Shown here: positions 1 to 6,958 of the stretch, piece after piece | Numbering within the stretch: the first letter of the stretch is position 1 | Layout of the letters: each line of letters begins with the position of its first letter | NCBI GenBank assembly: GCA_015222595.1 | Contig: JADFVP010000181.1 | Span: forward strand, 1-15,871 | Origin: Pseudomonadota bacterium | GTDB taxonomy: Bacteria; Desulfobacterota; GWC2-55-46; JADFVP01 | Reading direction: 5' to 3' | DNA: 15,871 nt | Made by a program: the position numbers and the translations under genes | The notes under the pieces: model-generated | What the model saw: only the letters and a program-made list of their open reading frames with translations | The model's database searches: none | What the model was told of the DNA's origin: nothing

Positions 1-2414
1 ATATCGAGGTCTGAGCCGTAGAGGAGTTCCGCTCCGCCGAACTTGCCGAGTCCGAGAATCGCAAAGCGGGTCTCAGGGGCGGGCGCGCCGTAGAGCCTCA
101 GTAGCTCAACTTGCCCGATGCTAACGGCGGTCTGTAGCGCGGCCTCGGCCATAAGGGTCATCTGGCGCGGAACCTTGGGCGTGTCCAGCGCGCCGGAGAT
201 GTCGTTTAGCCCTATGCGGAAGAGTTCCCGGTTCTTGACTCTCCTTAGCAGGTCGAGCTGCTCTTCGTAAAAGAACTCCCTTTCCTCGTTAGCGCTACCG
301 AGCACCTCGTCGGTAAAGAGCGCAGAGAGTTCTTCGGCGCTCTTCTCTGCAATGGCAAGCTCTTCGGACAGAAGTATGTCTAGGTTCTCCGGGTGCTCTA
401 TAAGGTCGGACGAAAGGAACTCGCTGGTGCCAAAAAGCTTAACAAGCTCTTCGAGCACGCGCGGGTTTTCTGCGAGCAGCGCGTAGTAGGCCGTGCGCGC
501 TCCAACCACCGAGAGGAAACGCTCCAGGTTCTTGAGCGCGCGGTTCGGCTCCGGGCTCAAAGAGGCAAGCTCTAGAAAACGGGGGCCGAGCCTCTCTAGG
601 AGGTCTTGCGTGCGCGCGCCGAGCCGCTTGGCTCCGGGGCCTTTTCTCAGCAGCGCGAGGCTACGGAGCGCCGAGTCCGCGTCGGTAAAGCCGAGTGCGG
701 TAAGCCGGTCTTTTGCCTCTGTTTCGGTGTCGGTCGCTGTGTCCTCGACTCCGGCCTCGACTCCTGCAAAAAGAAGCCGGAACTCTTCCGGCACCTTTTC
801 GGCCTCCTCTTCCGATCGGTAGAAGAGCGACTTGTAGACCGCATGTACTGCTCCGGTAACTGTGCGGTACTCTTCCCAGAAGGCCTCGTAGTCGCAGACC
901 GTGGCAGAAGTACAAAAACCCATCATGCGCGCCAATCGGATAAGCTCTTCTCTGTGAGCGGGTATTACCTGAGTCTGGCGTCCCTCCACTATTTGAATTC
1001 TGTGTTCGAGGTTTCTCAAAAAAATATAGCCGTCGGTAAGGGTCGTGGCCTCCGACTCTTTTATAAAACCCTTTGCCAGCAGCTTTTTTATTGCGCTAAG
1101 TGTAGAGCGGTCCCTGACCGACGGGTCTTTACCTGCATGTATAAGTTGCAGGGCCTGACAGAAGAACTCTATTTCGCGTATGCCTCCGGTGCCGAGCTTT
1201 ACGTCTATGGTGTCGCTCTTTCTTCTAAGGAGGCTGAGGTCTATCTTCTCCTTCATCCTCTTTATCTCTTCTATGGCCGAGAAGTCGAGGTACTTTCTAA
1301 AGACAAAGGGGTGCACCGTGGCCAGGAACTCTTCGCCTAAATCCTTGCTCCCCGCAACAGGGCGCGCCTTTAACATCGCGGCCCGCTCCCAGCTCTGTCC
1401 CCATGTTTCGTAGTAGACCTCTAAGCTGTGCAGGGAGTTTGCCATCGGGCCGCTTCGGCCCTCGGGCCTGAGGTCGAGATCGACACGAAAGACAAAACCG
1501 TCCTCGGTAACATTGGAGAGCAGTTTGGAGACGAGGGTCGAGAGTTTCGAGAAGTAGTCGTGCAGGCCTATTTTACTTCGCTCTCTCTTTCTCTCGCGTT
1601 TTTCTTCAGAGAGAGTTGCGTCCGCCTCAGGCTCAACGCCTGCTGTAACGCCTGCGTCGGTCGAGTAGACGAAGAGTATATCTATGTCAGAAGAGAAGTT
1701 CAGTTCGCGCCCGCCGAGCTTGCCGAGCCCGACGATTGAGACTTCGGCCTCTTGCTCTTTAGAGTCCGGGTTGTCGGGATCGGTAGCGATAGGTGCGCCG
1801 TAGCGCTCTTGCAGGCTCTTTTGTGCGAACGCGAGCGCGGCTTCGAGCGACGCCGAGGCGAGGTCCGAGAGTTCGCGCGTAAGTTCCTGCACGGTAGAGA
1901 GGCCTAAGAGGTCGCGCGCGCCGAGGCGCAAGTACTCTCTGTTCCTATAAACTCGAATCGCGCGCTCGAACTCTTCTTGGTCGCCAGACGGCTCTGTTGC
2001 TGCTATTGCTCCGGCTAGAATTTCTTCGGCCTCTTTACTGCGGTACAGGTTGCCGTCGATCAACAGTTCGGAGAGCGCGTCGGGGTACTTTCTTATGAAG
2101 CTTGAGAGTTGATGTGAAGAGCCGGTGATGGTTATGAGCCGCGCCAGGTTGCCGCTCTCTTTTAGCAGTTCTCCCAAGACGTCGTCGCCGCAACTGATAG
2201 CGATGGACTCTAGGTTGTTGAGCGCGCCGTCGGGTGACGGCGCACCGATAGCGGCCTCGATAACAGAGTCTATATGGGCTGAAAAGGGGGTCTCGGCGAG
2301 CAGGCTCAGGTTTTTGAGCGCGCTGCCGGGTTCTTGAAAACCGCGCGAGGCCAGAGACTCACATGCGTCTGCATTGCTCAGGCTGAAGATTTCGGAACTT
2401 TTTTTCTTACTCAT
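1..2414 (-). CDS. glnE: Glutamine synthetase adenylyltransferase/deadenylase GlnE, 3' part cut by window edge
   Basis: GlnE adds AMP to, and removes it from, a tyrosine of glutamine synthetase, adjusting ammonia assimilation to nitrogen status under PII control in the cytoplasm. The ATG is at 2414, preceded by a weak GGA ribosome site. About 804 codons lie in the window without a stop, against roughly 950 for the family, so only the C-terminal end is missing. The first nucleotidyltransferase core shows GLGKLGG at about residues 229-235, followed by SSDID. Further on come the family signature GGIREIEFFCQ and the stretch RNLEHRIQIVEGRQTQ. The second nucleotidyltransferase core begins at the very edge as GLGKFGG followed by GSDLDI. 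Both the deadenylating N-terminal and the adenylating C-terminal halves therefore keep their metal-binding Asp-x-Asp motifs. It lies 115 bp behind the lipoprotein gene on the same strand. I see no convincing promoter of its own. Glutamine synthetase itself is not in the window. Confidence 0.95.
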   Translation of the reverse strand, partial: MSKKKSSEIFSLSNADACESLASRGFQEPGSALKNLSLLAETPFSAHIDSVIEAAIGAPSPDGALNNLESIAISCGDDVLGELLKESGNLARLITITGSSHQLSSFIRKYPDALSELLIDGNLYRSKEAEEILAGAIAATEPSGDQEEFERAIRVYRNREYLRLGARDLLGLSTVQELTRELSDLASASLEAALAFAQKSLQERYGAPIATDPDNPDSKEQEAEVSIVGLGKLGGRELNFSSDIDILFVYSTDAGVTAGVEPEADATLSEEKRERKRERSKIGLHDYFSKLSTLVSKLLSNVTEDGFVFRVDLDLRPEGRSGPMANSLHSLEVYYETWGQSWERAAMLKARPVAGSKDLGEEFLATVHPFVFRKYLDFSAIEEIKRMKEKIDLSLLRRKSDTIDVKLGTGGIREIEFFCQALQLIHAGKDPSVRDRSTLSAIKKLLAKGFIKESEATTLTDGYIFLRNLEHRIQIVEGRQTQVIPAHREELIRLARMMGFCTSATVCDYEAFWEEYRTVTGAVHAVYKSLFYRSEEEAEKVPEEFRLLFAGVEAGVEDTATDTETEAKDRLTALGFTDADSALRSLALLRKGPGAKRLGARTQDLLERLGPRFLELASLSPEPNRALKNLERFLSVVGARTAYYALLAENPRVLEELVKLFGTSEFLSSDLIEHPENLDILLSEELAIAEKSAEELSALFTDEVLGSANEEREFFYEEQLDLLRRVKNRELFRIGLNDISGALDTPKVPRQMTLMAEAALQTAVSIGQVELLRLYGAPAPETRFAILGLGKFGGAELLYGSDLD

Positions 2415-2451
2415 AACAGTTCCATCTTCATATATTTGGGGGAAAAAGGCA

Positions 2452-2480
2452 ATCGGTAAGTGGAGAGCAGGCAGACCGAT
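2452..2480 (-). terminator. Weak terminator-like hairpin between lipoprotein gene and glnE
   Basis: ATCGGT (2452-2457) and ACCGAT (2475-2480) form a 6-bp inverted repeat with a 17-nt loop. Read on the minus strand it is followed by a short run of five T residues (2442-2446). The stem is short and the loop long, so it may only attenuate readthrough from the lipoprotein gene into glnE, or may do nothing. Confidence 0.25.
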
Positions 2481-2529
2481 ACTAACCGTGAGCGTGAAAG
2501 CGCCGAAGGTCTAACCGGTGAGTCGAGCG

Positions 2530-2991
2530 CTAAAAACCGGAGAGGTTATAGACCTTGCCTGCCTCTAAAAGAACCTCTTTTGTTCTTTTGTGCCAGCCGA
2601 AACGTGCAACAGCGTCTGCGCGCTGCGTTAACGGAACGCCCCCGACATTTCTCTCATAAAGCTTGCCGTCCGCGCTTAGGGTGTAGCCCCTTCTCTTCAT
2701 AGACTCTGTAAAGTCGCGCCACTGCGTGGTCTCGCCGTAGACCGTGAACCTTAACTGGTGGGATCCCGGGGCTATGAAGATCGGGTCCGGCTCAAGGTAC
2801 GTCTCTCTGTTTATGGCCACCTTGTTGTCGATCAACAGCCTCTTTGTACGCATGTCTACTTTAAGCTCGGCCATGCTCTCCTCCGGCTCTCCTTCGAGCG
2901 AGGATGGAAAGTACTGCGGCCCGGCTACGCAGCCGCTTAAACTGATAGCAAGGGTCGAGATAAAAATAGTAAGAAGGAGGATCTTCTTCAT
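2530..2991 (-). CDS. Small outer-envelope lipoprotein of unknown function
   Basis: This gene encodes 153 residues. The ATG at 2991 was chosen because it begins a textbook lipoprotein signal peptide (MKKILLLTIF followed by a hydrophobic stretch) ending in the lipobox LSGC, with the lipidated cysteine at residue 21. An AGAGG ribosome site lies about 7 nt upstream. The longer frame starting at 3132 would bury this signal. The residue after the cysteine is Val, not Asp, which favours sorting to the outer membrane by the E. coli rule. The mature part is about 130 residues, soluble, rich in charged residues, with a predicted beta-like stretch around TYLEPDPIFIAPGSHQLRFT that loosely resembles carbohydrate-type beta-sandwich repeats. 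I do not recognise a family. It is transcribed divergently from clpB from the strong promoter at 3058-3086 and lies upstream of glnE on the same strand. No function can be assigned. Confidence 0.8.
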   Translation of the reverse strand: MKKILLLTIFISTLAISLSGCVAGPQYFPSSLEGEPEESMAELKVDMRTKRLLIDNKVAINRETYLEPDPIFIAPGSHQLRFTVYGETTQWRDFTESMKRRGYTLSADGKLYERNVGGVPLTQRADAVARFGWHKRTKEVLLEAGKVYNLSGF

Positions 2992-3048
2992 GACGCGCCT
3001 CTTTTCTATAATGTTAATGAACTCAAAAGAGTGCAGTATGCAAGTTGT

Positions 3049-3063
3049 TATACTTTTAGTATA
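3049..3063. promoter_or_regulatory. Operator-like palindrome over the -10 of the lipoprotein promoter
   Basis: TATACT-TTT-AGTATA is a perfect 6+3+6 dyad. Its right arm is exactly the -10 hexamer of the minus-strand promoter, and the rest extends to the expected transcription start. A protein bound here would block that promoter. It could also be a chance by-product of an A/T-rich -10 region. Confidence 0.4.
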
Positions 3064-3086
3064 GAACGTTCGTTCACGGCTGTCAA
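3058..3086 (-). promoter_or_regulatory. Sigma70-type promoter for the lipoprotein gene
   Basis: On the minus strand, TTGACA (3086-3081) is separated by exactly 17 bp from TATACT (3063-3058). That is a perfect -35 and a 5 of 6 match at -10. The predicted start near 3051 gives a leader of about 60 nt before the ATG at 2991. Confidence 0.8.
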
Positions 3087-3125
3087 TTGAGCGCTGACCC
3101 AGTTGCACCGGGGCTTTGGCTTTGC

Positions 3126-3154
3126 TTGACAATCGACCCCTAAGGTCATAAATT
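3126..3154 (+). promoter_or_regulatory. Promoter for clpB, sigma70-like
   Basis: TTGACA (3126-3131), a 17-bp spacer, then TAAATT (3149-3154). The predicted start near 3161 gives a leader of about 40 nt. The -35 context GCTTGACAA is identical to that of the hsp20 promoter. I see no CIRCE element, and no CCCCAT-type -10 at correct spacing for a classical RpoH promoter. Confidence 0.65.
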
Positions 3155-3202
3155 ATTTAATAGAAGCTGTATTGTAACGAGCACTATTAGGAGGTATTTT
3201 TG

Positions 3203-5827
3203 ATGAGACTCGACCGGTTTACCATAAAGTCGCAAGAGGCCCTGTCCGGGGCAGAGTCCCGTGCGGGGGCGGCCTCACAGCAGGAGATTGGTGTGGCGCA
3301 TCTTATGTGTGAGCTTATTGAGCAGACCGGCGGCACGGTCGGCCCAGTGCTCGCGCGCATCGGTGCAAACCGGGCGGTAATTAAGAAGGGACTTTTAGAA
3401 GAGATAGAAAAAATTCCGAAGGTCGAGGGCGCCCCGGGCACCGAGTATATGTCTGCTGAGTTGAACGAAGTTCTTCAGGGCGCTCTTAAAGCCGCAGCCG
3501 ACTTAAAGGACGACTTTGTCTCCACAGAGCACATCCTTATCGCGACTCTCTCTATAAAAGGCTCGGCGGTAGCGGGTGTGCTGGCTGCCGAGGGCGTGAC
3601 CAAAGAGGCGGTTTTGCGCGCGCTCGCCTCCATAAGGGGCTCGGAGCGGGTGACGGATCAGATGCCCGAAGAGAAGTATCAGGCGACAGAGAAGTACACG
3701 GTAGACCTTGTAGCTTCGGCCCGTGCCGAGAAGCTCGACCCGGTAATCGGACGCGACTCCGAGGTGCGCCGCGTAATTCAGGTCTTGTCCAGACGAAAGA
3801 AGAACAACCCCGTGCTCATCGGTGAGGCCGGGGTCGGGAAGACCGCAATTGTAGAGGGGCTTGCGCAACGGATACTCACAGGCGACGTGCCCGAAGGGCT
3901 CAAGAACAAGCGGCTCCTTTCACTCGATCTTGGCGCATTAATAGCGGGAGCAAAGTACCGGGGCGAGTTCGAAGACCGGCTGAAGGCGCTTCTAAAAGAG
4001 GTGACGGACGCCGGGGGAGAGATAATACTTTTTATCGATGAGCTTCATACGCTGGTCGGGGCCGGGGCGGCAGAAGGCGCGCTCGATGCGTCGAACATGT
4101 TAAAACCGGCGTTGGCGCGCGGAGAGCTCAGGTGTGTTGGAGCCACAACTCTGGACGAATACAGAAAACATATCGAAAAAGACGCTGCCTTAGAGCGGAG
4201 GTTCGCTCCCGTTAAGGTCGGCGAGCCGACCGTTGAGCAGACCATCGCCATACTGCGCGGGCTAAAGGAGAAGTACGAGATCCATCACGGAATACGTATC
4301 TCCGACTCCGCAATCGTAACGGCGGCTACGCTCTCCAACCGTTATATTACCGACCGGTTCTTGCCCGACAAGGCCATAGACCTTATTGACGAGGCCTCTA
4401 GCCGTCTGCGCATAGAGATAGACTCCATGCCGACGGAGATAGATACGGTCGAGCGGCGTATTATTCAGCTTGAGATAGAGCGCGAGGCGCTCGCAAAAGA
4501 GACCGACAAGAGTTCATTAGCGCGGCTCGAAAAACTCGAAGACGAGTTAGGTGAGCTAAAGGCCAAGAGCGCGGAACTTCAACTGCACTGGAGCGCGGAG
4601 AAGAAGGAGATAGACTCCATACGGAGGATAAAAAAAGAGATAGAGGACACAAAGGCCGCAACCGTAAGGGCCGAGCGCGAGGGGGATCTGACGCGCGCGG
4701 CAGAGCTTAAGTACGGGCGGCTCGGCGAGCTGGAACGTGAGCTGAGAGAAGCTAACGAGGGTTTGAGCGACAGCCAGAAAGAGCACCGCATGCTGAAAGA
4801 GGAGGTCGATAGCGAGGACATTTCCGAGATCGTCTCCGATTGGACCGGCATACCTGTTGCCAGAATGCTCGAGGGCGAGAGGGAGAAGCTACTCAGAATG
4901 GAAAGCGAGCTTGGTAAAAGGGTCGTCGGGCAGGCTGCAGCCCTAACAGCTGTTTCGAGCGCAATAAGACGGTCGAGAGCGGGCCTTTCGGACTCTTCGC
5001 GCCCGGTCGGCACCTTTCTCTTCCTGGGCCCCACAGGGGTCGGCAAAACAGAGACCGCACGCGCACTGGCCGAATTTCTCTTTGACGACGAGCGCGCGAT
5101 GATACGCATAGATATGAGCGAGTTCATGGAGAAGCACTCGGTCGCTCGCCTCATAGGCGCACCTCCGGGCTACGTCGGTTACGAAGAGGGGGGCTACCTT
5201 ACAGAGGCCGTTCGGCGCAGACCCTACTCCGTTATACTCTTTGACGAGACGGAGAAGGCGCACCCGGAAGTTTTCAACCTTCTGCTGCAGGTATTAGACG
5301 ACGGACGGCTGACCGACGGACAGGGTAGAACGGTCGACTTTACCAATACGGTAATTATATTAACCTCGAACGTCGGGAGTGACCACATAACGGAGCTTGG
5401 CGAGGGCGATTTTGATGAGATTACCCGGCGCGTTACCGAGACGCTACGCGCTACGTTCAAGCCCGAATTTCTGAACAGAATAGATGATACGATAATCTTC
5501 CACCCGCTTGGTCCCGAGGCGATTGGGTCTATAGTGGAAATACAGATTGCACTTCTTGGCGACAGGCTAAAGGAGCGCGGCCTCAGCGTTGAGCTGACGC
5601 CAGAGGCGAAGGCGCATCTGGCAACAGCCGGTTACGACCCTGAGTACGGCGCGCGCACGCTTAAGCGCGTTATGCAAAAAGAGCTTGAAGACCCCCTTGC
5701 AACCATACTGCTCGAGGGCGCCCGGGAGGGCGAAACCGAAGAGGGCGCAAAGGTCGTGGTCGGGGTTGTAGAGCAGAAGCTGACCTTTTCTGTTGAAACC
5801 GATGCGCCAGAGAGCGAGAAGGCTTGA
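3203..5827 (+). CDS. clpB: ATP-dependent protein disaggregase ClpB
   Basis: ClpB is a cytoplasmic hexameric AAA+ machine that, with DnaK, pulls polypeptides out of heat-induced aggregates. This copy has 874 residues, near the usual 860. The ATG at 3203 has an ideal AGGAGG (3189-3194) 8 nt upstream; an in-frame TTG directly before it is ignored. Order of domains: Clp N-terminal repeat domain (about 1-145), first AAA+ module with Walker A GEAGVGKT (207-214) and Walker B ending at D279-E280, a long charged coiled-coil middle domain (about 410-525) that separates ClpB from ClpA and ClpC, and second AAA+ module with Walker A GPTGVGKT (609-616), pore loop GYVGYEEGG and Walker B D681-E682. The residue after that Glu is Thr (DETEKAHPEV) where Ile or Val is usual. 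The stop codon overlaps the hsp20 promoter, so the next gene is controlled separately but probably in parallel. Confidence 0.98.
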   Translation: MRLDRFTIKSQEALSGAESRAGAASQQEIGVAHLMCELIEQTGGTVGPVLARIGANRAVIKKGLLEEIEKIPKVEGAPGTEYMSAELNEVLQGALKAAADLKDDFVSTEHILIATLSIKGSAVAGVLAAEGVTKEAVLRALASIRGSERVTDQMPEEKYQATEKYTVDLVASARAEKLDPVIGRDSEVRRVIQVLSRRKKNNPVLIGEAGVGKTAIVEGLAQRILTGDVPEGLKNKRLLSLDLGALIAGAKYRGEFEDRLKALLKEVTDAGGEIILFIDELHTLVGAGAAEGALDASNMLKPALARGELRCVGATTLDEYRKHIEKDAALERRFAPVKVGEPTVEQTIAILRGLKEKYEIHHGIRISDSAIVTAATLSNRYITDRFLPDKAIDLIDEASSRLRIEIDSMPTEIDTVERRIIQLEIEREALAKETDKSSLARLEKLEDELGELKAKSAELQLHWSAEKKEIDSIRRIKKEIEDTKAATVRAEREGDLTRAAELKYGRLGELERELREANEGLSDSQKEHRMLKEEVDSEDISEIVSDWTGIPVARMLEGEREKLLRMESELGKRVVGQAAALTAVSSAIRRSRAGLSDSSRPVGTFLFLGPTGVGKTETARALAEFLFDDERAMIRIDMSEFMEKHSVARLIGAPPGYVGYEEGGYLTEAVRRRPYSVILFDETEKAHPEVFNLLLQVLDDGRLTDGQGRTVDFTNTVIILTSNVGSDHITELGEGDFDEITRRVTETLRATFKPEFLNRIDDTIIFHPLGPEAIGSIVEIQIALLGDRLKERGLSVELTPEAKAHLATAGYDPEYGARTLKRVMQKELEDPLATILLEGAREGETEEGAKVVVGVVEQKLTFSVETDAPESEKA

Positions 5828-5852
5828 CAAAACCCTTGTTTTTAAATAGATT
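5824..5852 (+). promoter_or_regulatory. Promoter for hsp20, overlapping the clpB stop codon
   Basis: TTGACA (5824-5829), a 17-bp spacer, then TAGATT (5847-5852). The clpB stop TGA (5825-5827) lies inside the -35 hexamer. The -35 context GCTTGACAA matches the clpB promoter, suggesting the same sigma factor or regulation. The leader would be about 60 nt. Confidence 0.6.
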
Positions 5853-5921
5853 ATAGTAGTTGGAAAAGTACGAAAAGAGACGGCGTAAAACTGGGCATAA
5901 ACAGAGTTCGGAGGTGACGAG

Positions 5922-6368
5922 TTGGCCTTTGTAAGGTGGGACCCGTTTAAAGATTTGATCTTTCTTCAGGAACGGATGAGCCGTATCTTCGATGAAGCCT
6001 TGATGCAGTACAAAGGCTCTAGCGGACTTGCTAGCGGAGCGTGGCTGCCGCCTGTGGATATTTACGAAACCGGCGACAAGATAGTCCTAAAGGCCGAGCT
6101 GCCCGGAATTGATATCGCCGACGTCTCGATAGAGGTAGACCAGTCCGTTATAACGCTCAAGGGCGAGCGGCGTTTTATAAAGAATCTTTCCGAAGAGAAC
6201 TACCACCGCATGGAGCGTTTCTACGGAACCTTCCAGAGAGAGTTCAGCCTTCCGCAGGTTGTGGAGAAGGAGTCGATAACGGCGAACTTTCTCGACGGTG
6301 TTTTAGAGATCACCGTTCCGAAAACGGTTGAAGAGCCGGACAAGTCGGTCAAGATAAGAGTAGACTGA
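5922..6368 (+). CDS. Small heat-shock protein, Hsp20/alpha-crystallin family
   Basis: Small heat-shock proteins are ATP-independent holdases that form oligomers and keep unfolding proteins available for DnaK and ClpB. This one has 148 residues, typical for bacterial class A members. It starts with TTG at 5922, supported by a perfect GGAGGTGA (5910-5917) ending 4 nt before the start codon; the nearby GTG at 5914 is out of frame. The N-terminal arm (about 1-45) opens with the common sequence FVRWDPFKDL. The alpha-crystallin domain follows (about 46-140), with LPPVDIYETGDKIVLKAELP and the signature DGVLEITVPK. The C-terminal tail contains VKIRV, an I-x-V motif that docks onto neighbouring dimers. 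Its position directly after clpB on the same strand, with a matching promoter, fits joint use in aggregate handling. Confidence 0.97.
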   Translation: MAFVRWDPFKDLIFLQERMSRIFDEALMQYKGSSGLASGAWLPPVDIYETGDKIVLKAELPGIDIADVSIEVDQSVITLKGERRFIKNLSEENYHRMERFYGTFQREFSLPQVVEKESITANFLDGVLEITVPKTVEEPDKSVKIRVD

Positions 6369-6426
6369 GCCGGCAATCTCGAATGACGCTCTCGAACCGG
6401 AGCCTGGCCGGAGAGACTTTTATAAC

Positions 6427-6451
6427 TCCGGTGTCTAGCCGGAATTTTTTT
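6427..6451 (+). terminator. Short intrinsic terminator after hsp20
   Basis: TCCGG (6427-6431) and CCGGA (6439-6443) form a 5-bp GC-rich stem with a 7-nt loop, followed by A and seven T residues (6445-6451). The stem is minimal but the T tract is good. It sits about 60 bp after the hsp20 stop. Confidence 0.5.
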
Positions 6452-6485
6452 ACTAAAGGCCTGCTTTTTTGCAGGCCTTTAGTAA
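6450..6485. repeat. Perfect 15-bp inverted repeat with T6 loop, terminator-like
   Basis: The arms 6450-6464 and 6471-6485 are fully complementary and enclose the loop TTTTTT. No T tract follows on either strand, so it is not a canonical intrinsic terminator, but it is a very stable hairpin. It may back up the terminator just before it or protect the 3' end of the hsp20 transcript. Confidence 0.6.
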
Positions 6486-6494
6486 CTTAGCCCC

Positions 6495-6539
6495 ACGGGC
6501 CACGGCAGTAACAGTACCGAGCGGCAGCTCTAGGCCCGT
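6495..6539. other. GC-rich inverted repeat enclosing small internal hairpins
   Basis: ACGGGCC (6495-6501) pairs with GGCCCGT (6533-6539). The 31 nt between contain GAGC-GGCA-GCTC (6519-6530) and a second possible small hairpin (6503-6518), giving a possible three-way junction. A TACAAT sequence (6553-6558) downstream could be the -10 of a promoter for the next gene, but no -35 is visible at correct spacing. Confidence 0.3.
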
Positions 6540-6600
6540 ACCCGGCGAACGGTACAATTAAAAGCATAAAAAAAACAGCGAGACAAAGGAGCAGTCCACC

Positions 6601-6903
6601 ATGACAGACGAATCGGTTACAGAGTCTAGTAAGACAGCAGGTAACGCAAAGGGACCTCTCCCGGAGCTGGACTTCTCTTCCTTCATACTCTCGCTCTCCT
6701 CCTCGGCGCTGATGACGCTAGGGGTCATAGAGAACCCCGTGACAAAGCAGAAGGAGAAAGACCCGGTGGTAGCCAAGCAGACCATCGACCTTATTGCGCT
6801 CTTAAAAGAGAAGACAGCGGGCAACCTTACCGACTCCGAGGCGAAGCTCCTGGATGATGCTCTTGCCGAGCTTAAGGTCTGGTACGTCAAGGAAACTGCC
6901 TGA
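6601..6903 (+). CDS. DUF1844 family protein
   Basis: This is a 100-residue cytoplasmic protein of a conserved family without a known role. The ATG at 6601 has AAGGAG (6586-6591) 9 nt upstream. The first 20 residues are polar and low in complexity. The conserved part starts at LDFSSFILSLSSSALMTLGV and continues with the family's N-P-x-T/K segment, a helix around QTIDLIALLKEKTAGNLT, and a final helix EAKLLDDALAELKVWYVK. The pattern of a hydrophobic N-terminal helix plus two amphipathic helices suits a small helical bundle, possibly oligomeric. It ends 55 bp before htrA on the same strand, close enough for one transcript. The family is typical of deltaproteobacterial and neighbouring phyla, which is a main hint about the source organism. 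Confidence 0.85.
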   Translation: MTDESVTESSKTAGNAKGPLPELDFSSFILSLSSSALMTLGVIENPVTKQKEKDPVVAKQTIDLIALLKEKTAGNLTDSEAKLLDDALAELKVWYVKETA

Positions 6904-6958
6904 AGAGTAACTGTCTGACGAAAGAAAATCAAAGAACGAACAGACCGGAGAGATGGAG

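Noticed and set aside
606..1340. A 244-codon open frame on the plus strand opposite glnE, and other long plus-strand frames between 393 and 2337.
   Set aside because: They have no ribosome sites and the protein sequences look like antisense readings; the minus strand encodes clear GlnE motifs throughout.
3156..3194. Possible RNA thermometer in the clpB leader: TTTAATAG could pair with CTATTAGG and cover the first bases of AGGAGG.
   Set aside because: The promoter at 3126-3154 predicts a start near 3161, which would remove most of the 5' arm. Only a start upstream of 3156 would revive the idea.
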